Positions 35,144 through 41,720 of a stretch of DNA of 52,651 nt are shown one piece after another. The notes below the pieces were generated by a model. That model ran no database searches. It was not told where the DNA came from and saw only the letters and a list, made by a program, of their open reading frames with translations. The stretch lies in IMG/VR virus record IMGVR_UViG_3300025508_000025, positions 1 through 52,651 of that record; one strand, 5' to 3'. A program made the translations under genes and the position numbers. Positions within the stretch are counted from its first letter, which is position 1. Each line of letters opens with the position of its first letter. The DNA is from a virus.

Positions 35144-35309
35144 CTGGTACAGTTTCTTGTTTCTTAGGTTTAACAACAACACCCTTATCATCTGCTTCGT
35201 TATGAATCATATGAATGATCTGCTTGTTAAGTGATCTGCTTTCTTTTTTAGCTAAAGCGTGTGCTAGTTCGTAAGTTTCTTCTGAACATCTAATGAATAG
35301 GCTCTTCAT
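35088..35309 (-). CDS. Arc-type ribbon-helix-helix DNA-binding protein
   Basis: The product has 73 residues. Residues 1-42 (MKSLFIRCSEETYELAHALAKKESRSLNKQIIHMIHNEA) match the ribbon-helix-helix plan: a short strand, helix A, a turn with S-L-N, helix B. The remainder is a basic and flexible tail. Such dimers bind inverted repeats and act as regulators. The gene itself contains an inverted pair of the ACCAGT core (35133-35148), and further copies lie in the non-coding region 0.9 kb away, so it is a candidate reader of that motif; this link is inference. Confidence 0.75.
   Translation of the reverse strand: MKSLFIRCSEETYELAHALAKKESRSLNKQIIHMIHNEADDKGVVVKPKKQETVPVKTGLQGFVGTAIQGSAD
35133..35148. 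repeat. Inverted pair of the ACCAGT core
   Basis: ACCAGT at 35133-35138 and ACTGGT at 35143-35148 are separated by four bases. The pair overlaps the end of the gene at 34622 and the coding part of the Arc-like gene on the other strand. The half-site is the core of the dispersed ACCAGTAAATA motif. Confidence 0.5.
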
Positions 35310-35646
35310 CTTCTAATCCCTCTGTTATTAATTCTTCCAATGCACTCTGTATATTTTCATCTGTATAAATAATCTCAGGAGCATCCTGTATTTCTGCAAT
35401 GGCAACGCTCTCTCTTCCTACTTGATAGAATCTATCGTTTTCAAGTTGATGAATAGCTGATTTAAGAAGCCATGTATTAGATGTAATTAAAGGGTCATCG
35501 AGTAATGAAATGGCAAAGGTCAAAGCATCTAGCTCATTTTGAAATACCCATACCAAATGTTTCCATTTAGCACTACTCTTAGTGCTGTTGGGATTACTTG
35601 GGTCAGGAATATCTAACTTGTAAGTGTGTCTAATAACTGCAAACAT
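35290..35646 (-). CDS. Hypothetical protein
   Basis: The product has 118 residues. The start (FAVIRHTYKLDIPDPSNPNSTKSSAKWKHLVWVFQNELDAL) and acidic end (IIYTDENIQSALEELITEGLEDEEP) show no known motif. It overlaps the Arc-like gene by 20 bp and is therefore probably co-transcribed with it from a promoter next to the origin-like region. Only a weak ribosome site (AGGA directly before ATG) is seen. Confidence 0.5.
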   Translation of the reverse strand: MFAVIRHTYKLDIPDPSNPNSTKSSAKWKHLVWVFQNELDALTFAISLLDDPLITSNTWLLKSAIHQLENDRFYQVGRESVAIAEIQDAPEIIYTDENIQSALEELITEGLEDEEPIH

Positions 35647-35805
35647 TCCTATATTCTAAGTGAAATGCAATCAAATTGAAAGCTGTTCTACATGGAACAC
35701 GCAAACAAATGGATCGCAGCCCAGAAAAAAATAAATATTATTTACCCGTCTGGGAAAAGTTCTAGCCAAAAAGTTCATTGGAGTATGGACTATCACTCAC
35801 TACCA

Positions 35806-35838
35806 AAAAAAAAGGGTAAACATCTCTGCTTACCCTTT
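35806..35838 (-). terminator. Intrinsic terminator facing the minus strand, without an obvious gene
   Basis: AAAGGGTAA (35811-35819) and TTACCCTTT (35830-35838) form a perfect 9-bp stem with a 10-nt loop. The run of A at 35806-35813 gives a U tract after the stem only on the minus strand. The next minus-strand gene upstream (36298..36627) already has its own terminator, so this one would end an RNA that begins inside 35840..36245. Confidence 0.65.
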
Positions 35839-35995
35839 AAAAATCTAACTAATTAGACTTGGAGGTCTCACTCTTATGAAGTGATTGGAAAGGCGTTGTA
35901 TTTGGATTGTTCCTTTAATGCTCATCCAGTTTTTGAGCAACCTTATGATTCTTAATATACATGAATGATTGCAGATTGCAAGACTTATTAACAGT

Positions 35996-36016
35996 TTATC
36001 CACAGGGTTATCCACA
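35996..36016 (+). promoter_or_regulatory. Two tandem DnaA boxes
   Basis: TTATCCACA occurs at 35996-36004 and again at 36008-36016, 12 bp apart, both exact matches to the bacterial DnaA consensus. Single exact copies by chance are expected now and then (one lies in coding sequence at 27407-27415), but two in direct tandem inside a gene-free region with iterons is suggestive of host DnaA recruitment. Confidence 0.7.
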
Positions 36017-36022
36017 GCCGAA

Positions 36023-36186
36023 TACCAGTAAATAAAATATATTTTCAAAAAAAAACTGGGATGGTAAGAAATTTACTGCAACCCATCAAAGTTTATATAC
36101 CAGTAAATATATTTTTTTTTCAGCAGGGTAAACAAAAATCCCCCCCCTCTTCTACAACCCCAGTAAATTCTATATACCAGTAAATA
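36023..36186 (+). repeat. Three iteron-like repeats, TACCAGTAAATA
   Basis: The exact 12-mer TACCAGTAAATA is found at 36023-36034, 36098-36109 and 36175-36186, start to start 75 and 77 bp, about seven helical turns. Each is followed by an AT-rich stretch. A partial copy (CCAGTAAATT) sits at 36160. The array begins 7 bp after the second DnaA box. Confidence 0.75.
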
Positions 36187-36247
36187 TTTTTTCTCCCTGT
36201 AGAAAAACACAGCCGTTGGATGCCCTTGAAACACCTTATTTTGAGCC

Positions 36248-36290
36248 AAAAAAAAAGGCGATAGCCACTAATTAAAGTAGCTACCGCCTT
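36248..36290 (-). terminator. Intrinsic terminator of the minus-strand arm
   Basis: AAGGCG (36255-36260) pairs with CGCCTT (36285-36290) and the stem continues inward for about 15 bp. Two positions pair as G-U only in minus-strand RNA, while they would be A-C mismatches on the plus strand. A run of nine A gives the U tract on the minus strand. It lies 8 bp beyond the stop of the gene at 36298, so it closes the long operon coming from 42.6 kb. Confidence 0.85.
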
Positions 36291-36297
36291 ATTTATT

Positions 36298-36627
36298 TTA
36301 TCCCTCCCTTGATTTTCTAATGAAGCCAAGATGCCTATTTACATGGAAACCCCTTCGTTGATACCATGTTCTAAGCTGAACAACATTTAAACCTTTTCTT
36401 CCCAGTCGTTGAATTTGACCAGTGATTTCAAGGTTATGTTTATCTGCCAATTTAACCAACCAATCCAAACCTTTAGAACCTAATCCAGTTCCCATGTTTA
36501 AAGATATGATTGCACTTAGTCTTATGCCTTTGAGAGTAGGATTCAATTCAAAAGTTGCCACGCTATCTAAAACATATAGATGCCCTACTTTAATTGTTTC
36601 CGATTCTAATTCTTCCCAAAAACTCAT
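36298..36627 (-). CDS. GNAT-like small protein, last gene of the minus-strand arm
   Basis: ATG 36627 is used; a TTG 36 bp earlier lies inside the preceding gene. The product has 109 residues. The C-terminal half (GLDWLVKLADKHNLEITGQIQRLGRKGLNVVQLRTWYQRRGFHVNRHLGFIRKS) matches the last helix and strand of GNAT acetyltransferases ('L..WY.r.GF....m.R'). The N-terminal half is short (SAIISLNMGTGLGSKG may be the acetyl-CoA loop). It may be a minimal or decayed enzyme. Its substrate is unknown. Confidence 0.65.
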   Translation of the reverse strand: MSFWEELESETIKVGHLYVLDSVATFELNPTLKGIRLSAIISLNMGTGLGSKGLDWLVKLADKHNLEITGQIQRLGRKGLNVVQLRTWYQRRGFHVNRHLGFIRKSREG

Positions 36628-36629
36628 GA

Positions 36630-36812
36630 TTAATCTCTGCAAAAGATCAGGACTGATAAACAAAAAGCTGTTCCCAATCCACTATAGAAGATCACAAAGT
36701 AATCTGCCCTAGCTATCCATTCTTGCGAAAGTAATCCCTCTCCCCAAGTAAAACCTAGGAAGAGAAATGCAATAGCACCCATTGATGCAATGATAGTTAA
36801 GAATCTATTCAT
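36630..36812 (-). CDS. Small protein with two membrane helices
   Basis: The product has 60 residues with GAGGAGG upstream. Residues 4-23 (FLTIIASMGAIAFLFLGFTW) and 39-57 (FVIFYSGLGTAFCLSVLIF) are membrane helices joined by a short loop. It could be a small holin, an inhibitor of host membrane functions or an exclusion protein. Its ATG overlaps the previous stop (ATGA). Confidence 0.55.
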   Translation of the reverse strand: MNRFLTIIASMGAIAFLFLGFTWGEGLLSQEWIARADYFVIFYSGLGTAFCLSVLIFCRD

Positions 36813-36949
36813 GATAATTCCTCCTCATCAATAAAGAATTTGATATGAACAAATCCTCCACTCATAGATGAGATTGAATATCTATAATCGCAAGTTTCCA
36901 ACCATGCAATAAAAGACTTTAGATGCTTCGTCTGAATACTAGCACTCAT
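36809..36949 (-). CDS. Tiny WL-x-C family protein, copy 2
   Basis: The product has 46 residues behind GAGGTG. LKSFIAWLETCDYRYSIS then GGFVHIKFFIDEEE parallels ARDFFAWLNACPFKVW and TVSFIWDEDVE of the 42-residue protein at 28591..28719. Both genes have ATGA overlaps with their neighbours. A duplicated micro-gene in two separate operons suggests a regulator or small inhibitor, but nothing specific is known. Confidence 0.6.
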   Translation of the reverse strand: MSASIQTKHLKSFIAWLETCDYRYSISSMSGGFVHIKFFIDEEELS

Positions 36950-37092
36950 GATTGCACCTCCTCTTCGATGTCAGACAACCATTCATCAAAATCTTGTCTT
37001 AATCCGTCTGGCATATCATTAAGTAATATTTCCATTTTAGGATTGTCATTCCATTGAATTAATATTTGAGTTGCTACTATTGTTCTGCTCAT
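36946..37092 (-). CDS. Tiny acidic hypothetical protein
   Basis: The product has 48 residues (MSRTIVATQILIQWNDNPKM...SDIEEEVQS). Start and stop both overlap neighbouring genes by 4 bp as ATGA, strong evidence for translation. It is helical and acidic at its end. No family recognised. Confidence 0.55.
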   Translation of the reverse strand: MSRTIVATQILIQWNDNPKMEILLNDMPDGLRQDFDEWLSDIEEEVQS

Positions 37093-37451
37093 GATTGCAC
37101 CTCGTGATTCACAGTCAAAGTTATCAGATACTTTTTATCCTGAATATCTTTACATAGATTTATTACATCTAGATTTGTATAAAGACTCTCTCGCATAGCA
37201 AAAGAATCTAAAAACAAATCAGACTCATTCCTAGCAAAATAAATAGCATTGAGTATTAAACTCAATACATCCACCTCACTCATTGATTTATCTTTTGGAA
37301 CACCATTAGGATATTTCAAAAAACATGAGACTAACATCCAATCAGCCTTGCTCATGATATTTGGCAAATCTCCTATAGGAGTTTTACCTTTCATATCAAT
37401 CCCATATTTGCTTCCCATTTCTGAAAAGACTTTATCTCGTTCTTTATTCAT
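37089..37451 (-). CDS. Hypothetical protein behind a hammerhead ribozyme leader
   Basis: The product has 120 residues with GGAGGT 8 bp before the ATG. It is helical; SKADWMLVSCFLKYPNGVPKDKSMSEVDVLSLILNAIYFARNE has no recognised family. The 5' leader between this gene and the VWA-protein gene contains the type III hammerhead at 37485..37540, so the mRNA for this gene and the four after it would start at base 37532 after cleavage, 81 nt before the ATG. Confidence 0.6.
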   Translation of the reverse strand: MNKERDKVFSEMGSKYGIDMKGKTPIGDLPNIMSKADWMLVSCFLKYPNGVPKDKSMSEVDVLSLILNAIYFARNESDLFLDSFAMRESLYTNLDVINLCKDIQDKKYLITLTVNHEVQS

Positions 37452-37484
37452 AATTTACCTCCAAGTAATATTTGAATAGTTAAG

Positions 37485-37540
37485 TTTCTGTTTCGACCTT
37501 TTAGGTCTCATCAGGGAAAAAACACATTTTCCGACAGAAA
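37485..37540 (-). ncRNA. Hammerhead ribozyme, type III (HHR-1)
   Basis: Read on the minus strand: stem III strand UUUCUGU (37540-37534), cleavage base C17 (37533, GUC triplet), closed stem I GGAAAA/UUUUCC (37532-37527 with 37520-37515), core CUGAUGA (37514-37508), stem II GACC/GGUC with loop UAAAA (37507-37495), core GAAA (37494-37491), then the pairing strand ACAGAAA. All invariant hammerhead bases are present and all three stems pair perfectly (6, 4 and 7 bp). It lies in the 186-bp leader between the VWA-protein gene and the gene at 37089. Cleavage is predicted between 37533 and 37532. Confidence 0.9.
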
Positions 37541-37637
37541 TCGCCAAAATAGGCTTCATGTACTCGCACCAGTGAACGAATCGTGGGAGGGTCAAGGGTC
37601 TTGCAACCCCTGAAACACCCCCCTCGCATATCGCATC
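37541..37637 (-). other. GC-rich structured leader next to HHR-1
   Basis: This 97-bp stretch is unusually GC-rich for this genome. On the minus strand AGGGGUU-loop-GACCCUU can pair, with an outer G-run (GAGGGGGG) facing ACCCUCCC. It lies between the stop of the VWA gene and the ribozyme. It may be a hairpin that stops or protects the upstream mRNA, but there is no U tract and no known RNA family is recognised. Confidence 0.3.
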
Positions 37638-39071
37638 CTAGTTATAGAAGTCAGCAGTTTCAACATAGACCACTTCGCCAAAGGCTAGGTTTTCTGAATA
37701 AGTGCTTTTATCTGTGACTGCCCAAAAGACAGGTACATCAGGCTCGACTTCAGGACTCACTTCACCCCAGCCGTCAGTGAAGTAAACAATAGCTTGAACA
37801 TCATCCACATCATCTGAATGATCATTGAACAAGTTAAATGGAGGGTCGAACAATGTTCCACCACCACCCCTCACCTGTAATTCAAGATCATCGCCTTGAT
37901 CTAACTCATAGATATCCCACCACTCGCCTTGTTGATTCTTACGAACAACAGTATCGCAGTAGCACACCCTGATCTTATCAAGACCACAATCCTCAGCCAT
38001 TGCCTGAATCTCAGTAGCGAACATATTCAATTCGTATTGAGAAACAGAACCACTGGTATCAATCATGATAGCTAACTCGCCACCTTGCGGAGACTTTGCT
38101 TTGCTAGGTAAATTAATACCTCGATGTTGATGCCTTTTGTTTAGCCTAGACCAAGTATTCTCTTCAGAGATAGAGGACTGCAAAAGATCATTAAGTTGTT
38201 CTCTCCAATCCACTTGCACTTCTTGATTCGCATCAGCAGAACCAAGACCACCTGAAGAACCAGTGCCACTCATAGCAATCTCTAACTTTTCAGCTAAAGA
38301 AATTGCTCTCTGAATTTCACCTTTAACTTCTTGCATTTCTGCATCAGTCAATGGTTTCCCTTCATCGTTAGTAGCATCCCATACTTCGCCAATTGCAGAG
38401 GGAATCGAATCCCAATCTGTGCCTGTTTCAACACCCTCTCCAGTGCTTTCATCAGATTCAGATTCGCCAATACCAGTATCGGAAATATTTCCTGTACCAG
38501 TCTCAGATAATTCTTCTCCCTCTTCATCAGTTGCTTCGCTTCCACCTTGGCTTTGAGCATCCTCTTCTTCAGAGGACTCTTCACCTTTTGGTTTCTGCTG
38601 ATTAATCTGATCAATCGCTTCTTCCAAGGCTTCTTCATCTTTTACCAAGATTGCATAAACCTTTTCAGCAGTCATGCCCTTGTACTTATGATCTAGTAAA
38701 CCGCCCAAAGGCAATTCAAGTTTTAAATCCCAGTACAAATAAGCATTGATCACATAGTCACAAGCGATATTCCAAATTTTAGGATGTCGCTTTCCTCTTC
38801 TCAAAGGATGTTCATAAACAACATGAAGTGCTTCATGAACAAGTACACCCTGTAATTCAGGCTCACTCAGACCCAAGACAAAAGGCGGAAAGTAATAAAT
38901 TACTTTTCCGTCAGTTGCCATTGTGTCGCATCTAGACTGATCAACTTCCACTAAATTAAGATGTAAGAGCATGGATGCCATGCCCACATTACCTTTCATT
39001 AGTTTTGCTCTCGCCTTAACTATGTAGTCATGAGCCAATTGTGGCTCTTTTACAGTTGCTAAATTAGTCAT
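37638..39071 (-). CDS. VWA-domain protein with N-terminal metallopeptidase-like domain
   Basis: ATG 39071 is chosen (GGAGGAAAAAAGC before it); 14 codons upstream are possible but lie before the ribosome site. The product has 477 residues. HEALH at 79-83 (LVHEALHVVYEHPLRRG) is a zincin motif typical of the DUF2201 N-terminal domain. Residues about 175-260 are an acidic Ser/Glu/Gly linker. MIDTSGSVS with D338, S340 and S342 is the metal-ion site of a VWA domain. Such proteins work with MoxR AAA+ ATPases, one of which is encoded two genes upstream. Role in this phage unknown; protein remodelling or inactivating a host complex is possible. Confidence 0.8.
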   Translation of the reverse strand: MTNLATVKEPQLAHDYIVKARAKLMKGNVGMASMLLHLNLVEVDQSRCDTMATDGKVIYYFPPFVLGLSEPELQGVLVHEALHVVYEHPLRRGKRHPKIWNIACDYVINAYLYWDLKLELPLGGLLDHKYKGMTAEKVYAILVKDEEALEEAIDQINQQKPKGEESSEEEDAQSQGGSEATDEEGEELSETGTGNISDTGIGESESDESTGEGVETGTDWDSIPSAIGEVWDATNDEGKPLTDAEMQEVKGEIQRAISLAEKLEIAMSGTGSSGGLGSADANQEVQVDWREQLNDLLQSSISEENTWSRLNKRHQHRGINLPSKAKSPQGGELAIMIDTSGSVSQYELNMFATEIQAMAEDCGLDKIRVCYCDTVVRKNQQGEWWDIYELDQGDDLELQVRGGGGTLFDPPFNLFNDHSDDVDDVQAIVYFTDGWGEVSPEVEPDVPVFWAVTDKSTYSENLAFGEVVYVETADFYN

Positions 39072-40053
39072 GCTTTTTTCCTCCAAAGGCTTTTCCAAGA
39101 AAACCACCTTTAAGAGAATCAGCAGACTCTTCCAACTTCTTAGCTAAGTCTTTTCGCTTCTGTTCAGCTAAAGCATCATCTTCTCTCAGAGAGTCAATGC
39201 CATTGTTGTATCCATTAAACGTAGAAACAACGCTAACCAGTTTTTGATGAGCATCAGCAATATCTTGATCGTTACCTAAAATATCAGCGTTGATATTTGG
39301 TAAAGACCCAGTTAATTTTTCCAGTGCTTTAAAACTGGAAGCATTAAAGAAACCTTTTTGTTTCTGCTTGGGGTCATATTCCCTCAATTTTTTTGCTAAA
39401 TGATCAGTCTGTTCAAGGACAGCATCAACAGTGGTTTTAAGAACATTCTTAATATTATTGTTGATTCTATTCTTGACATCATTTTCTATCTTAGACCTTA
39501 ACTTCTCTGATACATTCAAACGAATGTCAGAGCCATATTGAGGAACAGTAGATATCTCAAATTCAAACTTAAACTTTCGTCTAAGTGAATCGAAGTCAGG
39601 GTAATCACATTCGTTGAATGCTTTACCTAAATTTCTTTTGGCTTGTTCCATTTTTTGTGGATAGCTTTTAAGAAACTCATCTACTTCTTTATCCCAAATC
39701 TGCTTTGCATCATCCACTTGATTCTGCAATGACTCTAACTGTGAGTTAGGGCATAAACGCCACCCACTCACAACCTTGTCATCCATATCAGTAGAATTAT
39801 CTGCCCAAGGCAAAGTCATCGGATAGTAATAATCATTCCTAAACTTATTTAAAATGTGGCGAAAATATTTGTTAATATCTTCTCCATAAATATGCTTAGA
39901 AACACCCAGTAATCTCTCGCTAGATACTTCAGTATCTATCGCTAAATCACGCTTTAACCTTTTATCTGTTCTGATTCCGCTAGGATGCTTCGCAGTCATG
40001 CGAACCAACACAGCATTCTCAGACAGAGTATTAGTCAATTTTTCTTTATCCAT
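39064..40053 (-). CDS. Hypothetical partner in the MoxR-VWA module
   Basis: ATG 40053 is chosen because GGAGGTTCTTATT precedes it; an upstream ATG at 40068 would place the ribosome site inside the gene. The product has 329 residues, mostly helical with a coiled-coil middle (IENDVKNRINNNIKNVLKTTVDAVLEQTDHLAKKLREY) and a C-terminal Gly-rich basic tip (GGFLGKAFGGKKHD). It sits between the AAA+ ATPase and the VWA gene and overlaps the latter by 8 bp. A substrate or adaptor role is inference. Confidence 0.6.
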   Translation of the reverse strand: MDKEKLTNTLSENAVLVRMTAKHPSGIRTDKRLKRDLAIDTEVSSERLLGVSKHIYGEDINKYFRHILNKFRNDYYYPMTLPWADNSTDMDDKVVSGWRLCPNSQLESLQNQVDDAKQIWDKEVDEFLKSYPQKMEQAKRNLGKAFNECDYPDFDSLRRKFKFEFEISTVPQYGSDIRLNVSEKLRSKIENDVKNRINNNIKNVLKTTVDAVLEQTDHLAKKLREYDPKQKQKGFFNASSFKALEKLTGSLPNINADILGNDQDIADAHQKLVSVVSTFNGYNNGIDSLREDDALAEQKRKDLAKKLEESADSLKGGFLGKAFGGKKHD

Positions 40054-40083
40054 AATAAGAACCTCCATTCTTTATTAGAAAAT

Positions 40084-40138
40084 TGCTGTTTCGATCTTAA
40101 TGATCTCTTCAGGTGAGAAAAAAAATCTCACGACAGCA
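40084..40138 (-). ncRNA. Hammerhead ribozyme, type III (HHR-2)
   Basis: Minus-strand reading: stem III UGCUGU (40138-40133), cleavage base C17 (40132, GUC), stem I GUGAGA/UCUCAC with a U7 loop (40131-40113), core CUGAAGA (40112-40106), stem II GAUC/GAUC with loop AUUAA (40105-40093), core GAAA (40092-40089), pairing strand ACAGCA. All conserved bases are kept while every stem differs in sequence from HHR-1 yet still pairs, i.e. compensatory changes. It is in the leader between the MoxR gene and the gene at 39064; cleavage predicted between 40132 and 40131. Confidence 0.9.
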
Positions 40139-40145
40139 GAGCAGA

Positions 40146-40174
40146 AAATATATTTAACCAGTAAATATAAATTC
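40146..40174. repeat. Copy of the ACCAGTAAATA motif next to HHR-2
   Basis: AAAATATATTTA-ACCAGT-AAATATAAATT at 40146-40174 carries the core with AT-rich arms on both sides. It lies just upstream (5') of HHR-2 on the transcribed strand, between the stop of the MoxR gene and the ribozyme. Confidence 0.5.
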
Positions 40175-40189
40175 TGCCCTTGCTCAGAC

Positions 40190-41239
40190 CTAGACTTCTA
40201 AGTCTTGATTCTTGATCTTGAATTCTCCATATCTTGCAGAATCCACAATATCGCTTCTTGCTCCAACAAGCGATCTCACAAAGAAAATTCCAAACTCAGG
40301 GGTAGGAAATTTCTCAATGTAATCAAGAGCATTAGCAAAGTAGTCATGCAAGTTGCTATCACTAGCTTCTTTTATAACACTCACTAATGCACAGACAGTT
40401 GCATACATCAGACCACCACTATCAACAACCTCGACATCTCCACCCTCACAAATTTCTTGCAAGTTGGGAACATCATTTTTCAGTGATAGGAATGACATAA
40501 ACTCGATACTAGCAGTTTCACCTACATCGCCTTGCACAAGTAATTGCACAATTTCTTTAGGTGGATTGCATTTAAGAGTATCGCTTAACCTCACCCATGA
40601 TCTAGGACTAGGCTGTGGGGTAGTAACCTTGGCATTAAAGTCATGCAACCACTCAGGCTGAAAACTTATGAACCCCAAAATTTCAGGACAAATATCATTC
40701 TTACTTGCCCATGCTAACCAATCATCAGGACTATGCTCAAAATCGACCATAGTGCATCTATCTGATACATGACTAGGAAGTTTATTGCTTCCTGCTCTAT
40801 CAGTTGCTCTATTACCTGCACAGATTGTTCTCCACCCTTTAGGCAAAGAATAGTCTCCTATCCTTCCCTCATACAGCAATTGCCCACATACAGCCTGAAC
40901 AGAATTCGATGCTTGGGCATACTCATCAAAGAATAAAATCCCTTCACCACTTACAGGAAGATTGCCCAAAAAGGCTCTCTTCTGTTCATTCGCATCATTG
41001 ATATAAGGCAAACCACCTAAATCAACAGACTCATATAACGACAGTCTGAAATCAATAAATCCAAACTCATTTTGAGTAGGATTAATTTTATCCACGACTA
41101 CCTTCCTATCCATAGCAATGTCATCGACATATGCTCGAACAATTGCACTTTTTCCAATACCTGTTCCCCCTAAAAGGAATGGAGTATTAGACCCTTTTAA
41201 AACTGCCTTAATCGACAGTAATGCTTGACTTGGTTTCAT
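40190..41239 (-). CDS. MoxR-type AAA+ ATPase
   Basis: ATG 41239 is chosen; GGAGGTTATTAAT precedes it. The product has 349 residues. Walker A is GGTGIGKS (24-31), Walker B is GILFFDEYAQ with D105-E106, and ICAGNRATDRAGSNKLPSHVSDR contains the sensor and arginine residues of the MoxR group. SPRSWVRLSDTL lies in the lid domain. It would form a ring that remodels a target chosen through the VWA protein encoded two genes downstream. Phage versions are known but not well studied. The leader upstream contains HHR-3. Confidence 0.85.
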   Translation of the reverse strand: MKPSQALLSIKAVLKGSNTPFLLGGTGIGKSAIVRAYVDDIAMDRKVVVDKINPTQNEFGFIDFRLSLYESVDLGGLPYINDANEQKRAFLGNLPVSGEGILFFDEYAQASNSVQAVCGQLLYEGRIGDYSLPKGWRTICAGNRATDRAGSNKLPSHVSDRCTMVDFEHSPDDWLAWASKNDICPEILGFISFQPEWLHDFNAKVTTPQPSPRSWVRLSDTLKCNPPKEIVQLLVQGDVGETASIEFMSFLSLKNDVPNLQEICEGGDVEVVDSGGLMYATVCALVSVIKEASDSNLHDYFANALDYIEKFPTPEFGIFFVRSLVGARSDIVDSARYGEFKIKNQDLEV

Positions 41240-41310
41240 ATTAATAACCTCCAAAGTTTTTATGATTCAAGTTAGTTTCAGCTACCAATAAATATTATTT
41301 ACCAGTAACT

Positions 41311-41372
41311 ACCAATACTGGATAACAATTTGCTATCCAGTTTCATAGCATTTCAGCTAATCTTCAGTTGGT
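41311..41372 (-). ncRNA. Hammerhead ribozyme, type I-like (HHR-3)
   Basis: Minus-strand reading: stem I strand ACCAA (41372-41368) begins right after the stop of the gene at 41373. Core CUGAAGA follows (41367-41361), then stem II UAGC/GCUA with loop UGAAAU, core GAAA (41344-41341), and stem III with CUGGAUAGC pairing to GUUAUCCAG (10 bp including A15-U16, 5-nt loop). The cleavage base is A17 (41316, GUA) and the second stem I strand UUGGU is at 41315-41311. All core bases are present; the usual first stem II pair (10.1-11.1) is U-U. Cleavage predicted between 41316 and 41315. Confidence 0.8.
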
Positions 41373-41714
41373 TTAAGTAATGGTGTTAGAGACAAATTCA
41401 TCATTTGGATTTTTCCAACAATCTCTAGACATAAGACCATTTTCTAAAATGTATTCCAAATGCTTAGTGGCATTTTTAATGTTATTAAACATTCTTGCCC
41501 TTGCTCCACTTTCATCACATAGATATTCATTATCTTTTGCTAAAAAATAATAACTTCTATTTTCTCCATACAATTCTTTTATTAATTCATATTCATTCCA
41601 AGAATAAATATGAACATCAATCTCATTATGTGGTTCTACTATTCGCTTGTTATCTCTCCAAACTTTCCACTGTTTAGAGATAACTTTTTTATTAGACCAT
41701 TTAATTTTATCCAT
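41373..41714 (-). CDS. Hypothetical protein between two ribozymes
   Basis: The product has 113 residues and is basic at the start (MDKIKWSNKKVISKQWKVWRDNK). No motif is recognised; there are many aromatic residues. The GGAGGG ribosome site is in a hairpin loop (41721-41736). HHR-4 lies upstream and HHR-3 begins one base after its stop codon, so a processed mRNA of this gene would carry only this frame. Confidence 0.6.
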   Translation of the reverse strand: MDKIKWSNKKVISKQWKVWRDNKRIVEPHNEIDVHIYSWNEYELIKELYGENRSYYFLAKDNEYLCDESGARARMFNNIKNATKHLEYILENGLMSRDCWKNPNDEFVSNTIT

Positions 41715-41720
41715 AATTTT

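Larger units (their letters stand above)
35647..36297. other. Non-coding region with features of a replication origin
   Basis: About 650 bp contain no convincing gene. It holds two consensus DnaA boxes in tandem (35996-36016), three iteron-like TACCAGTAAATA sites (36023, 36098, 36175), runs of A and T including ATATATTTTTTTTT beside the second iteron, an eight-C run near 36140, and two hairpin terminators facing the minus strand. It lies between the replication genes and the minus-strand arm, where transcription directions meet. Box, iteron and AT-rich clustering is the classical plan of a DnaA-dependent origin. A 67-codon frame on the minus strand at 35845..36048 is judged non-coding. Confidence 0.65.

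Noticed and set aside
34993-35205. 70-codon plus-strand frame overlapping the gene at 34622 and the Arc-like gene
   Set aside because: Alternative frame of two supported genes, with no ribosome site and an unlikely composition.
35845-36048. 67-codon minus-strand frame inside the origin-like region
   Set aside because: It crosses the DnaA boxes, has no ribosome site and an odd Ile/Ser/Arg-rich composition. The region is better explained as non-coding.
37249-37479. Plus-strand frame opposite the gene at 37089 and over HHR-1
   Set aside because: No ribosome site, and all neighbouring genes run the other way with coupled starts.
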